Notes under the pieces: model-generated
The model's input: only the letters and a program-made list of their open reading frames with translations
Databases searched by the model: none
Told to the model about the DNA's origin: nothing
Made by a program: the position numbers and the translations under genes
In this document: piece after piece, positions 8,343 to 19,300 of the stretch
Layout: each line of letters starts with the position of its first letter
Position numbering within the stretch: the stretch's first letter is position 1
NCBI GenBank assembly: GCA_964545715.1
Contig: CAZJHX010000029.1
Span: 1 to 64,000, forward strand
Source: CAZJHX01 sp964545715
GTDB lineage: Bacteria; Myxococcota_A; UBA9042; GCA-2863065
Length of the DNA: 64,000 nucleotides
Direction of reading: 5' to 3'

Positions 8343-9274
8343 CAGTTCATGTTGATCTTGCTGCCTTCCTCGTTGATCTCAGCATCGGACTTGATGTTCA
8401 TCGTCGACTTGGCCTTCTGGTCCCACGTCGACTCGGTCTCCATGGCGATCTCTTTGCCCGCCTGGACGATGAACTGCTCCTCGGCCTTGATGACGATGTT
8501 CTTCTTGGCGTGCAGGACGATGTCCTTCTCCGAGTAGAGGATCATCCGCTGGTCGACACTGTCGAACTTGATGATGAGCTCACCCTTCTTGTCGGAGATC
8601 AGGATGTGCTCTTTGCCGTCCGTCATGTCGATATTGATGACGTGTGTGCCCTTCTCGCCATCGGGCACGTCGACTTTGTGCGTGTCGCCGCAGCCGATAC
8701 CGCAGGCCTTGGCCTCGACCACGTCCTTGCACTCACCCAGCGCCGGCTGGTCGTATACGTTGTCGTCGCAGACCAGCGTCTGCATCACGATCTTCTCGGC
8801 CTTGTCCTTGCCGTCGTCCACAAACGCGACCATGTGGCCCGATCGCGAGCGCCAACCGCGCAGGTTGTTCTTCTTGGCTATCTGGACGCCCTTGTCCTCT
8901 TTGTTCTGCCAGAACGGCTGATCCTTGCCGTTGTAGAGATTGGCGATGATCACCGGCTCGCGGAAGGACCCGAACAGGAAGCACACAAGTACTTCGTCAT
9001 CCACCTCGGGCAAAAAGAAGCTGCCGCGCAGCTCGTCGGTCAGGCCGCCCTCGTGGGCTACCGTACCGGCCATCGGAGACGCGATACGACACCAGGTGGA
9101 CGGCATGTCCTCTTTGTCCTTCACGTCGACGTACTTCTGGTCGTTCTCCATCATCCAGGGGAACTTGACCTTGACCCGATACCGCTTCTCCGGATCGACA
9201 TTGTCGATCACGATTCCCGGATACATGCCGAAGTACTGGTTTACGGGCCGCGAGGGGGCGAGAAAGGCTTCCAT
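8339..9274 (-). CDS. gpV/VgrG-like baseplate spike protein
   Basis: 311 residues. The ATG is preceded by AGGAG (9282-9286, 7-base spacing). Residues about 18-120 form the gp5/VgrG-type OB domain (YPGIVIDNVDPEKRYRVKVK, later WCRIASPMAG, then FFLPEVDDEVLVCFLFG and REPVIIANLYNGKD). The linker RGWRSRSGHMVAFVDD leads to a beta-helical spike of short repeats from about residue 210 to the end (KGELIIKFD, KNIVIKAEE, FIVQAGKEIAME). The gp27-like N-terminal domain of full VgrG proteins is absent, so this resembles phage gpV or short spike proteins. An insert at about 165-200 carries Cys169, Cys182, Cys191 and Cys195. Tail or T6SS partners are not in the window. The stop overlaps the MATE start. It could be the puncturing tip of a contractile injection system, or an orphan spike. 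Confidence 0.82.
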   Translation of the reverse strand: MEAFLAPSRPVNQYFGMYPGIVIDNVDPEKRYRVKVKFPWMMENDQKYVDVKDKEDMPSTWCRIASPMAGTVAHEGGLTDELRGSFFLPEVDDEVLVCFLFGSFREPVIIANLYNGKDQPFWQNKEDKGVQIAKKNNLRGWRSRSGHMVAFVDDGKDKAEKIVMQTLVCDDNVYDQPALGECKDVVEAKACGIGCGDTHKVDVPDGEKGTHVINIDMTDGKEHILISDKKGELIIKFDSVDQRMILYSEKDIVLHAKKNIVIKAEEQFIVQAGKEIAMETESTWDQKAKSTMNIKSDAEINEEGSKINMNC

Positions 9275-9321
9275 TCAGCTACTCCTGAAAACAACGCGAG
9301 AGGGGCCACACGAACGCGCAG

Positions 9322-9350
9322 ACCTTAGCATATAGGGCGTCATTTGTCCA
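9322..9350 (-). promoter_or_regulatory. Possible promoter of the spike gene
   Basis: On the minus strand TGGACA (9350-9345) is separated by 17 bases from TAAGGT (9327-9322). The -35 matches the consensus at five of six bases and the -10 at three of six. It lies about 50 bases upstream of the spike gene start, in the gap after the lipoprotein gene. Confidence 0.3.
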
Positions 9351-9376
9351 GCCCTGATCGCGGCCCTGCAACGCGT

Positions 9377-10411
9377 TCAAGGACAGGCGAGGGCCACTGA
9401 GAAGCTGGCGGTAAAGCCCGCTTTAGTGTCGACGACAAGCTGGTAACTGCGACCCTCGACAGCGTCAAAGGTGACCGTTCCATCCTCGGCCGCGGCCACA
9501 CATTTGGTCGGGTCGCAGCCGAAATCGGCGTCCAATACAAAGATGGCATCGTCGGCGCCGCCCACCGTCGCGCTGACGGCCCCCGTGACCGGCGACGTAA
9601 ACAGGAACGCGCGCTCCGGGCCGGTGTATCCGCTCTGCCCGCAGCCGTAGTCGCTGACCTGCTGCGTCTGCCCCGGCGTGTCCAGCGCCACGAGCAGGTT
9701 GTCCCCGCACGAGACGGACGCCTGCTCCTTGCACTGCGCGGCTTTGATCTCCAGATCGCCACAGTCCAGCGTCAGGTCGAACGTACCCTTCGCACCCAGA
9801 TAGCCGTCCACGATCAGGTAGGCCACATCACCGCTGGCGACCTCGAACTTGCCGCCCTCGGCCGGTCCCCACAGCAGACACTGGTCCAGGTCGCAGCCGT
9901 CCTCGGCCGCCGCCAGTACATGCAGGTCCAGCGTGTCGCCGCCGGTCTCCAGCAGGACCTTGGCTTTACCCTCGCCAGGCGCCGTGAATACGAACGCGAT
10001 CTCGGGCCCCGGATAGGAGAAGGTGCTGCACTGCGTCTGGTCGACCACCTGCCCCGTCGCCGACGCTTTGGTCCCCAGCGAAAACGACTCGCCGCACTCG
10101 ATGGGTACGGCCTCCCCACAGGCGCCCGCCGCAACGGTCTCCAGCACGGGTGGCGGCGGCACATCCTCAAGCGGCGTCAGATCGGGTCCCGAATCGACGA
10201 AGACGTCCGGCGGCTCGACATCCGCGGGCCCGGCGTCCGGCGGCTCAACGTCCGGCGTCGGCGTGTCCTGAGGCTGCGCCGCATCCACGGTGTCGGCGGC
10301 GGACTCGGCGTCCTCCACCTCCATCCCGTCCACGGGCTCGACCACGTCGACCGGATCGGTCTGTTCGGACGTGCACGCCACCAACAGCAGGGCCACGAGC
10401 AGGCCCCTCAC
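9377..10411 (-). CDS. Secreted lipoprotein with two PPC-like beta domains
   Basis: 344 residues from GTG 10411, which overlaps the moeA stop in a GTGA arrangement (4-base overlap). The signal is canonical: MRGLLVALLLVAC, lipobox LVAC with Cys13. Residues about 20-88 form a Pro/Asp/Glu-rich stalk. Two related beta-sandwich domains follow (about 95-217 and 218-344). Both contain a Y-x-GPE-x-AF-x-FT core (SYPGPEIAFVFTAP, YTGPERAFLFTSP), a paired-Cys loop (GCDLDQC, GCDPTKC) and a closing hydrophobic strand ending in Cys. This pattern resembles bacterial pre-peptidase C-terminal (PPC) domains, which mediate binding or secretion and have no catalytic role. The function is unknown; the coupling to moeA may be only positional. 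Confidence 0.75.
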   Translation of the reverse strand: MRGLLVALLLVACTSEQTDPVDVVEPVDGMEVEDAESAADTVDAAQPQDTPTPDVEPPDAGPADVEPPDVFVDSGPDLTPLEDVPPPPVLETVAAGACGEAVPIECGESFSLGTKASATGQVVDQTQCSTFSYPGPEIAFVFTAPGEGKAKVLLETGGDTLDLHVLAAAEDGCDLDQCLLWGPAEGGKFEVASGDVAYLIVDGYLGAKGTFDLTLDCGDLEIKAAQCKEQASVSCGDNLLVALDTPGQTQQVSDYGCGQSGYTGPERAFLFTSPVTGAVSATVGGADDAIFVLDADFGCDPTKCVAAAEDGTVTFDAVEGRSYQLVVDTKAGFTASFSVALACP

Positions 10412-11613
10412 GTACGCAGGGTCTCCTCGTCGATCAGCACATTCAGCGTCTCGCCCTCCTCAAAGCCGGCTCGATTTGGCGGCAGCAGCGCCAGCGCGTT
10501 GGCCACCGACTGCCCCTTCAGATCCCCGCTGCCATGGGTCTTGAGAAGCTGCACGCCCTCCCCCCAGATCACGCGCGCGGGCTGGTACGTCGGTCGCCCG
10601 CGCGTGCCGCCAAAGCCGGCCAGCAGCGGCAGCGGCACCACCGGGTCGTATATGGTGGTCCGTCCGCCGAGCCCACGCAGAAGCGGCGCCAGGAACAGGC
10701 GCGCCGTTACCAGGCTGGACACCGGATTGCCGGGCAGCCCGATCACGTGCACGGCGCCCTTGCGCCCGTACCAGACCGGCTTGCCGGGCTTCATCGCCAC
10801 CTTGTGAAAGACCTGCTCCACGCCCTCGGCGATCAGGCACTGCGCCACGTAGTCGTACTCGCCGGCGCTGACCCCGCCGCTCAGCACCAGCACGTCAGCC
10901 GTCAGCGCCTGCGCGATGGCCTGCCGCGTGGCGTCGATGTCGTCACGCACGATCTCGCTGCGCACCACCACGCCGCCCGCGCGCGTGATGACCTGCCCGA
11001 TCGTGCAGCGGTTGGAGTCGCGGATCTGCGTTGGCCCCGGCATCTCGTGCAGCTCGACCAGCTCGTCACCCGTCGTCAGCACCGCCACCCGGGGCCGCCG
11101 TACAACCGCGGGCTCGGCGGCGCCAAACGACCAGCACACGCCCAGACGCCCGCTGGTCAGCACCGCGCCCGCCGGGACGGCCACCGCGCCCGCCCGCACG
11201 TCCTGCCCTTGCTCCGCGATGTGCTGCCCTGCCCGGACCGCCTCGGTGATCGTGACCGTCTCGCCGGTGCAGCTGGTCTTCTCCACCATCTGCACCGCGT
11301 CCGCCCCGGCCGGAACGGGCGCGCCCGTCATGATGCGAATCGCTTCTCCCGCGACCAGGGTGTGGTCCGACATCGCGCCCGCCTGCACCTCGCCCACGAT
11401 CCGCAGCGTGCAGGGCGCCTGGTCCGCATCGGCGCTCCGAACCGCAAAGCCGTCCATCGCCGAGCGATTGAATGGTGGCTGGTCCCGGTCCGCGAGTACG
11501 TCCTCAGCGAGCACGCGCCCTGCGGCCTCGGCCAGCGGGATGCGCTCGGCGGACAGAGCCTTCACGTCGCCGTGAACGGCAGCCAATGCGTCTGTGATGC
11601 TTATATGCGCCAT
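10408..11613 (-). CDS. moeA: Molybdopterin molybdenumtransferase
   Basis: 401 residues, full length for the MoeA/gephyrin family, which inserts molybdenum into adenylylated molybdopterin in the cytoplasm. Family motifs are in order: PPFNRSAMDGFA (46-57), MTGAPVPAGADAV (95-107), VLTTGDEL (178-185), RDSN (198-201), SGGVSAGEYDY (245-255), KPGKPV (275-280) and GLPGNPVSS (292-300). The C-terminal domain IV is present. No Shine-Dalgarno precedes the ATG, but a TAAAAT lies 8 bases upstream, suggesting a leaderless message. No other molybdopterin gene is in the window. The downstream lipoprotein gene overlaps its stop. Confidence 0.95.
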   Translation of the reverse strand: MAHISITDALAAVHGDVKALSAERIPLAEAAGRVLAEDVLADRDQPPFNRSAMDGFAVRSADADQAPCTLRIVGEVQAGAMSDHTLVAGEAIRIMTGAPVPAGADAVQMVEKTSCTGETVTITEAVRAGQHIAEQGQDVRAGAVAVPAGAVLTSGRLGVCWSFGAAEPAVVRRPRVAVLTTGDELVELHEMPGPTQIRDSNRCTIGQVITRAGGVVVRSEIVRDDIDATRQAIAQALTADVLVLSGGVSAGEYDYVAQCLIAEGVEQVFHKVAMKPGKPVWYGRKGAVHVIGLPGNPVSSLVTARLFLAPLLRGLGGRTTIYDPVVPLPLLAGFGGTRGRPTYQPARVIWGEGVQLLKTHGSGDLKGQSVANALALLPPNRAGFEEGETLNVLIDEETLRT

Positions 11614-11621
11614 AGCGCGGC

Positions 11622-11627
11622 ATTTTA
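11622..11627 (-). promoter_or_regulatory. Possible -10 element giving a leaderless moeA mRNA
   Basis: TAAAAT on the minus strand matches the -10 consensus at five of six bases and lies 8 bases before the moeA ATG, so transcription would begin at or next to the start codon. No -35 resembling TTGACA is present at 16-18 bases. The site lies in the 33-bp gap after the barrel gene. Confidence 0.35.
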
Positions 11628-11646
11628 CACGACCAGGCGACCCAAA

Positions 11647-13191
11647 CTACCAGGCGACCTCGAGGTTGGTCCGAATCTTAGCGATGGTCCCCAGGGACGC
11701 GCTGCCGTCCGGCGCCTCAAACGCACCGCCAGGTAGGAAGACGCCGGCCTGCACGCCCACCTTGACCGCCACCGCGCCGCGCACGTCGATCGTGTGGTGA
11801 ATCGCCGCATCCAGCTCGGTGCCCAGGAAGCGGGAGTCCGACGCGTCGATGCCCAGATAGTTGAAGTTGTAGCCACCGTTCTGCGCGGCCACCCACGGGT
11901 CGGTGAAATCCGCATCCGACCACGCGACCAACGCGCCCAGGTCGATACCCAGGCCAAAGTCGGCTTTCCAACGCAACACAGGGTTGACGTAGATCGCATT
12001 CGTGACTTTGCCGTCCGTAGCGACCAGCTCCACGCCCTTGGGCGGCGAGCCCGACACGCTCGGGTCGCGGATGCGATCAACCGAGTTCGCGGAGATGCGC
12101 GCAACGACCTCGCGGAAGAGGATCATCCCCACCTGATAGCCGGGGTCAAAGCTGAAGCTGCGCACGGTGTCGTCATTGCGATCGTTGTCACCGCTCGCGT
12201 AGCCGGCCTCCAGCCGCGCCTCCAGCCCCAGATCCTGCAGCTCCAGCCGGCTGCGAAATACCGCGCCCAGCCCCAGCACGTCCACGCCGTCAGGCGCCTG
12301 CTCCAGGGCAACCCGTGTCGTGTGCGCGCTGATCAGCGCCACCTCAGCGCCCAGCGTCAGCTTGGCGTGAATCGAATCAAACGCGGTCGACCACTTCACG
12401 AAGAAGTCGTAGGCCTGGGCGGTGAGCGTGTCGTCGTCGGCGTCCTCCTGGTCGCGGAAGGCCATGTAGACCCCGGCCGTCAGGTCGTCGGTGCGGTAGT
12501 TGATGGAGACGACGCCCTGCATCGCGAAGTCGCCGTCGATCAGGTTGGCGTTGTCGTCGCGAAACACCACGTCGAAGCCACCGGCCAGGATGAACGCGTC
12601 GCCAAAGGCGTTATCCAGCGCCTTGAACGGCTTTGTCGCAAACAGCGCCCGCTCCACCAGGTCACCGGTGCGCGGGCTGTCAAAGACGCTGTGGTCCTCG
12701 TCGTCGCCGTTGTTGGCAACAAGCCCGTACCCGTATTGCGAGGTCTGCTGGCCGATGCGGATGAGCCCGATCGGCGACGTCCAGCTCATGTAGAGCGCAC
12801 GCAGGTCCGTGGCATTGGGCTGGGCAAACGCATCCAGGCGGTCGGTTCGCTCCAGCAGATAGTCCTGACCGCCCGCCCCCAGGTCACCGAACAGCTGCCC
12901 CGTCAACAAGTCGGCCTCGGCCTCGATGAAGAAGGTCTTGCCAAACGTGATCCGCGGCTTGATCCGCCACCGCTGCACACCGAGATCGATCACATCGTGC
13001 TCGTTGCCCTGGGCGTCCAGCGCAAAGTTGGTGTTGCGGATGTAGTGCAGCTCATAGCGACCGGGAATGCAGACCGTGACCGTGCAGCCCTTTGAGCGCT
13101 CGATGAGCGTCTCCTTCACGTCCTGCGCGCCGGCGGACGGCGCGACCACGCACGCGACCAGGCACACCGAAAACAGGCTCCAAAAGCGCAC
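11647..13191 (-). CDS. Outer-membrane beta-barrel (porin-like) protein
   Basis: 514 residues from GTG 13191, with GGAGGG (13197-13202) six bases before it. The signal peptide is MRFWSLFSVCLVACVVAPSA with a likely cut after GA22 (before QDV). The mature protein alternates short hydrophobic strands and acidic turns (RWRIKPRITFGKTFFIEAEA, LYMSWTSPIGLIRIGQQTSQ, LEARLEAGYASGDNDRND) and ends in an aromatic residue (NLEVAW), as expected for a BAM-assembled barrel. The IGQQTSQYGYGL segment resembles porins of Myxococcota-like bacteria. The transported substrate is unknown. It is divergent from the giant gene and 33 bp upstream of moeA on the same strand, so read-through into moeA is possible. Confidence 0.82.
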   Translation of the reverse strand: MRFWSLFSVCLVACVVAPSAGAQDVKETLIERSKGCTVTVCIPGRYELHYIRNTNFALDAQGNEHDVIDLGVQRWRIKPRITFGKTFFIEAEADLLTGQLFGDLGAGGQDYLLERTDRLDAFAQPNATDLRALYMSWTSPIGLIRIGQQTSQYGYGLVANNGDDEDHSVFDSPRTGDLVERALFATKPFKALDNAFGDAFILAGGFDVVFRDDNANLIDGDFAMQGVVSINYRTDDLTAGVYMAFRDQEDADDDTLTAQAYDFFVKWSTAFDSIHAKLTLGAEVALISAHTTRVALEQAPDGVDVLGLGAVFRSRLELQDLGLEARLEAGYASGDNDRNDDTVRSFSFDPGYQVGMILFREVVARISANSVDRIRDPSVSGSPPKGVELVATDGKVTNAIYVNPVLRWKADFGLGIDLGALVAWSDADFTDPWVAAQNGGYNFNYLGIDASDSRFLGTELDAAIHHTIDVRGAVAVKVGVQAGVFLPGGAFEAPDGSASLGTIAKIRTNLEVAW

Positions 13192-13333
13192 GACGACCCT
13201 CCAACCATGGCTAATCGGCGCGACCCTACCAAGTACCTGCGATCACCGCAATCCGGCCCCCTTGAAACGGCCCCCTCAGTGTGGTTCAGTACCGTGTTCC
13301 TCTATCGTGGGCGGGGAGATTTAACCAACTCGG
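13192..13333 (+). promoter_or_regulatory. Divergent intergenic region upstream of the giant gene
   Basis: 142 bp separating the barrel gene from the giant gene; it must hold promoters for both. On the plus strand TTGAAA (13262-13267) is 17 bases before TTCAGT (13285-13290), a weak sigma-70 match. The TTGAAA is flanked by two copies of GGCCCCC (13255-13261 and 13269-13275), which could be an operator or chance. GGGGAG (13313-13318) is the only Shine-Dalgarno-like stretch for the giant gene, 15 bases from its ATG, which is longer than usual. Confidence 0.4.
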
Positions 13334-16300
13334 ATGACCCCTGAAGACCTGTCTTCAGCCATCGCGACTCTACAGGCGTTGGCAAAGAAGAAGGACGCCG
13401 CAGGCCTGATCGAAAAGGCTGCGAGCGGTCCCGGAGCACTGCGCCGCCGTGCGTTGGACGCGCTCGTCCAACTGGGTCCCAAAGCCTCAAAAACGCTGGC
13501 CGACAAGGCCGCCAAAGGGGAGCCGCCCGAGCGCGCAGCAGCCATTGCAGCCATCGGATTGGCCGCGGGCAAGAACGCGGTCAAGCTGCTGTCAAAAGCC
13601 CTGACCGACGACGATGTGGGCGTGCGCCGCGAGGCCGCGCTGGGCCTGGGACGGGTCGGTGACGACAAGAGCGTCAAGGCGCTGAACACCGCGCTGGAGG
13701 ACACCTCGCCCAGCGTCCGTGCGTCCGCAGCGTGGGCCCTCTCACAGGTCGGCGGCGGCAGCGCCAAGGGACTGCAGCGCCTCGCCGGCTCCCGGTACGT
13801 GACCCTGCGGGCCAGCTCGCTGGCCGCTCTAGCGCGCGCGGGCGTGGACGACGTCGACGATGAGGTGATCGACGGCAGCCTGGCCGACGGGTCACGCGTC
13901 GTACGCCGCAACGCCGTGGCTCTGGCGTCCCTGCAGAATGTGGGCGCCTCCGCCCGGCTGCATCACTCGCTCAGCGACCGCTGCCCACTGGTTCGCCGCG
14001 AGGCGGCCGGCGGGTTCAAGGCCCCGGACGACGCGATCGAGAACGCCCTGGTCAGCCTGCTGCACTCCGATCCGGACCCCGAGACGCGCCGCGCCGCCGT
14101 CCGCAGCCTCGGCAGCCGCACCAGCGAACGCGCCCGAGACATGCTGGCTCGCGCGCTGGTCGACGACGACGACGCCGTGCGCCGCGAGGCCTCCCGGGTC
14201 CTGGAGGGCGATGGGACCAAGGAAGAGCAGCTGGTCGCCCGTCACTGGGTGCAGCAAGAGCGCTGGGACCGATGCCTCGAGGCCGGTGAGACCGCCGTGC
14301 CGGCCCTGCTGGAGGCCGCCGCCGCCCCCTCCCGGACACGCCGGGACGTCAACAACCGCATTCACGCCATCGGCGTGATCGGCGCTCTTGGGGCCAAGGC
14401 CGCGGTGAAGACCCTGCTGGCGCAGCTCGGCGAGCAAGACGGCCGTGTCCGGGCTGCGTGCCTGCAGGCGCTGGCGCAGATCGGCGACAAGAAGGCTCAC
14501 GACGCGGCCCAGAAGCTGACCGCGGACCACGACGCCGCTGTTCGAGGTGCGGCGGCGCTGTGCCTCGGCGCGCTGGGCACCGACAAATCCGCCCAGTGGA
14601 TCGAGCCTCTGCTCGCCGATTCAGACCCGGGTGTGCGCCGTGACGCGGTCCGCGCGCTGGGCCGGCTCGGTGCGCTGGACGTGCTCAGCGAGCTGACCCG
14701 TGCGCCTGAGCCGGACATCCGGGCCGAGGCGATGGGCTTCCTGGGCGCCACGGGCAGCCTGGACGCGCTGGAGCCCGTGCTGATGCGCCTGGGCGACCCG
14801 GACTCCGCCGTACGACAGGCCGCAGAGGCGGCGCTGCGGTCGCTGAGCTGGCTGCCGGTCGGGCTGCCGTCGGGTGCGCCGGGTGCAGGCTTCAGCCGAT
14901 GGATGTCACGCCGGGACTGGGTCGAGGACAAGGACAAGCGCGACGCCCTGACCGTGCTGCGCGATGGGCTGAAGCACAAATCGCCGGCGTATCGCCGCGC
15001 GGCGATCGAAGCGCTGGAGGCGGAGCGAGACCTGGACGCGCTGCCGGCGCTGCGCAAGAGCCTGGACGACCCGGACGCCGACGTCCGCCTGACCGCGGCG
15101 ATCGCCTGCGTGGCGCTTGGGGAGGCGACCGGCAAGGGGCCGGCGTGGGCGGCGTATCACATTCACAAGGGGCGCTGGGACGGCGCGGCGGCGCTGGGCG
15201 CGGATGCGGTACAGGCGCTCAAGACCCCGCTGGCGGCGCAGCGACCGTCGCACCGGCGCGAGGCGGCGCTTGCGCTGGGCAAGACCGGCGAGCTGGCCGC
15301 CGTGGAGCCGCTGCTGGGCGCGCTGGAGGACCCTGAGGACCCGGTTCGGCTGGCCGCGGTGCAGGCGCTGGGAGTCCTGGCGCGGACCGCCAAGAAGGCG
15401 CCGGTGGCGGACATCGCGACGGCACTGGCGCAGCGGCTGGACGACGCGGCACGCTCTGTGGGCGACGAGGCGATCGTGGTGCTGGTCGACATGGGCAAGC
15501 CCGCCATCGACCCGGCGCTGGCGGCGCTGACCCAGCTTCAGGGGGCGGGGCGCGCGGGCGCGGCGGCGGTGCTGGGCGGCCTGGCTCACAAGCCGGCGGC
15601 CGGTGCGTTGGCGTTGGCCCTGGCTGACGACGACTCGCCGGTAGCGCGCGGAGCCTGTGCCCGGGCGCTGGGCGCCATCGGGGATAAGAAGCAGGTGCCG
15701 GCGCTGATCGGGGCCCTGGCGGACCGCTTCTACGGCGTGCGAGAGGCGGCTGCCGAGGCGCTGGGCGCGTGCGGCTGGAAGTCCGATCCCGCCGTATTGG
15801 CCGTGGCCGACAACCTGGCTAAGGAGCGCTGGGAGTCGCTGTGGGATGCGCCGCCCAAGAGCGTGGGCGTGCTGCTGGCGTGCCTGGCGGACCCGTCGCG
15901 CAATCCGCTGTCCAACCGACGGCGAGCGCGCGTCGCCGAAGCGCTGGGCCGCATGGGCGCCAAGGACGCAGCCGGCGCGCTGCGAGGTGTTCTAGGCGAC
16001 ATGATCCAGGAGGTGCGCTGGGAGAGCGCCAAGGCGCTAGCCCGCTTGGCCGACGCCGACAGCGTGCCCGCCCTGACCGCCGCGCTGCAGCACGCAGATC
16101 CTGAGACCACGCGGCAGGCCACCATCGCGCTGGGCGCCATGGCCGGCCAGGCGGCGGACGATGGGCTGGCGCTGGCCCTGACCAACGCCTTCGGGCCGAC
16201 GCGGATGCACGCCGCCGTTCTCCTCGGAGAGCGCGGCGTCGACAAGGCGGCCGCCGGCCTGGTGGAGCGCCTGGACGACACACACGCGCCGACCCATGAG

Positions 16301-19300
16301 GCAGCGGAGATCGCGCTGGCGGCGCTGGCGGACAAGGCGCTGGCCGCGCTCAGTGCGGCGACCACCGCGACCAGCACGCAGATTCGGCGCACCGTCGCGC
16401 GGCTGCTGCGCCCGTTGAAAGACGCGGGCCAAGCACTGACGACGATGCTGGCCGACGGGGACGCGCAGGTCCGGCGCACGGCGGCGCATGCGGTCGGTGA
16501 GCTGGGCTACGCGGACGCCCTGGCCGGCCTCTTTGTGCTGGTGCGCGACGGCGATGCCGACGTCCGGGCGGCGGCCGTGCTGGCGACCGCTCAGCTGAAG
16601 GGGTCGCGGTATACGGTTGGGCGCGCGATGGCCGATCCGGCCTCCGACGTGCGCGGCGTGTCGCGCAAAGCCCTGGAGGTCCTCGGCCAGCCCGCGACTG
16701 AAGACGAGCTGGCGATCGCGGACGCCGTAGGCCGCGGGGACGTGGACGCCGCCGCCGAGGCCGGCGAGCTGGGCCACGCCATGCTGGCACACGCGCTGAC
16801 CACCCGGCGCGCATCGCCGGCGTACAAAGCCAAGGTCTGCGCGCGCCTGTTGGGCTCCGCGCTCCCCGACTCCCTGGATGCGCTGGCCCTGGCCCTGGAG
16901 ACCGGCGAGCAGGACGTGGCGGTCGCGGCGGCCGAGGCGCTGGCGGATCCGTGCGCCGCGCAGTACTGGGACCGCATCGCTGCGATGACGCCCTTTGGCC
17001 GCGGCCCGGTGCGCGCCGCGGCGCTTCACGCTCTGGGCGGCATCGACCCCAAAAAGGCCGCGAGCGCGCTTATCGAGGGCGCCGCCGACCTTGAGCCCAT
17101 CGTGCGCGTGCGCTCCACACAGGCGCTGGCGACCGTGAAGGGCAAGCCGTCGCAGGCGGCCCTGCTGTCGGGGTTGACTGACAAGCTGGCGCCGGTCAGG
17201 CGGGCGGCGCTGGGTTCGCTGGCCGCGCACGGCGACGGTGCGGTGATCTCACCCGTGCTGGCGCGGTTGAGCGACACGGACGGCGCCGTGGTGGCGGCGG
17301 CCAGAGCCACGGTCACTGCGCTGGCGCCGAAAGCCCTCGCGGCTCTCATGGACGCGGTCATCACCGAGACGACGGCCGCGCGCCGGATGGCGGCGCAGGT
17401 GCTGGCCATCGACAAGAAGGCGATCGACTCGCTGGCGAGCGCCCTCCACGACGCCGATCCCCCCGTGCGCCGTCACGCGGCTGATGCGCTGGCCACGATC
17501 GGCAAGCCGGTGCTCAAGAACGACCGCGCGGTCGCGGCGCTGACCCAGTGCATCTGGGATGAGAGCTCCATGGTCCGCGCCGCCGCGGTCCGGTGCATGG
17601 GCGTGATCGGCGCCAAGAGCGCTGCCGTGGTGGGCGCCCTGGCGGATCAGGACGACACGGCCCGCGAAGAGGCCGGCACGGCGGTTCGCGCGCTCAAGCT
17701 GAAGACCTCCGCGGAGCTGATCAACGCGGCGGAGACGCTGCCGGTGGGCCTGAAGCTCGCCCCGGCGCTGGACCTGCGGGCCGAGGGTGTGCCGCTGGTC
17801 GGCCATGCGGTTCGGACCTACCGCGGCCTGCAGGACGAGAAGCTGGCGGCCATGGCGGCCATGGGCGAGATGCACGCCGCCGAGGCCATCGAGGTGCTGG
17901 TGGTCGGCCTGCGGTTCGACCTGGCCGAGATGCGTGTGGAGGCCGGCAAGGCGCTGGACGGCCACCCGCACGTCAAAGCCGCGACCGAAGCGCTGGTCGA
18001 GGCGACGCAGGACAGCGATGCGAGAGTCCGCGCGCTGGCGCTGAGCGCGCTGTCCGGGGCGGACGCGAAGATCGCGATCCCGCTGCTCGAGGCCGCGCTG
18101 CACAGCCCCGAAAACGGGGTCCGTGAGGCAGCCGCGCGCTCGTTGGGGCGGATCCCCAAGGCCAGCCCGGGCCCGCTGGTGGCCGTGCTCTCCGATCGGG
18201 TCCCCGAGGTCCGTCGCGCGGCCGCGCGATCCCTGGGCGCTCTGGAGAAGGGCAGCGACGCGGTCACCGAGCTGCTACAGCGCTTTGAGGACGACGACCA
18301 GCAAGTGCGGGAGGCGGCGGTCGCGTCGCTGGCCGACCTGATCGAGGGCGCGCGGCAGACTCTGATCGACGCGATCGGCACCGGCTCTCCCGAGCTGCGC
18401 CGCAACGCGGTCCGGGCGCTTAGTGGTGACAAGGCCGCGGCCGCGCAGCTGATCGAGTGTCTGCACGACGGCGACACCGCCATTCGCTTGAGCGCCGTGC
18501 GCGCCGTGGGCCGACTGGGCATCGACGCGATCGAGCCGGTGGTCTCTCTGCTGCACGACGAGGACGCGGAGGTGCGCAGCGACGCGGCGGTTGCGCTGGG
18601 ACGCCTGAAGGGCCCGGCGGCGGTGCTGATCGGGGCGCTGGCGGACCAGGATACCGGGGTCCGGATCGGCGCCGGCGGCGCGCTGCACGCCCTGGGCACG
18701 CAGCCCACGGCCGCCCAGCAGGACGCGGCGCGTGGACTGCGCGAGCGTCAGCTGTTCAAGGCGACCGACCTGGCCGACGATGGAACCGCGCTGATCGCAC
18801 ACGTGCTGTGGAACGACCTGGCAGGCGGGCTGGTGTGGCGCCGCTCCCTGGCCACGGCGCTGTCGGGTCGCCAAGATCCGGTGGCGATGACCGCGCTGGC
18901 GGGCGCAACCACGGACACCGACCCGGCCATGCGCGTGCTGGCGTGCCAGGGGCTCGGCCATCCCGCCGCCAAGCCATGGTCTCCGGCGCTGCTGGAGGCG
19001 TGTCGGGACCCGGCCGCCGAAGTCCGCCAGGCGGCGCTGTTGGCGGTGGCCGCATCCACGCCCGTCGACGGCGCCGGCGTCATGCTGGCTGGTCTGAGCG
19101 ATCCCGACGGCGCGGTGCGGGCGACGGCCGCGACTGCGCTGGGCAACGCGCGCTGCATGGACGCGCTCAACCGGCTGGCGACAGCGGTTCAGGGCGCGGA
19201 TCCGTTGCTTGCGGCCGCTGCGGCAGAGGCGATCGGCAGCATGGGCCCCGAGGCGCTGCCGACCCTGAGAGAGGCGCTGAAGACGGATCGGGTGGACGTG

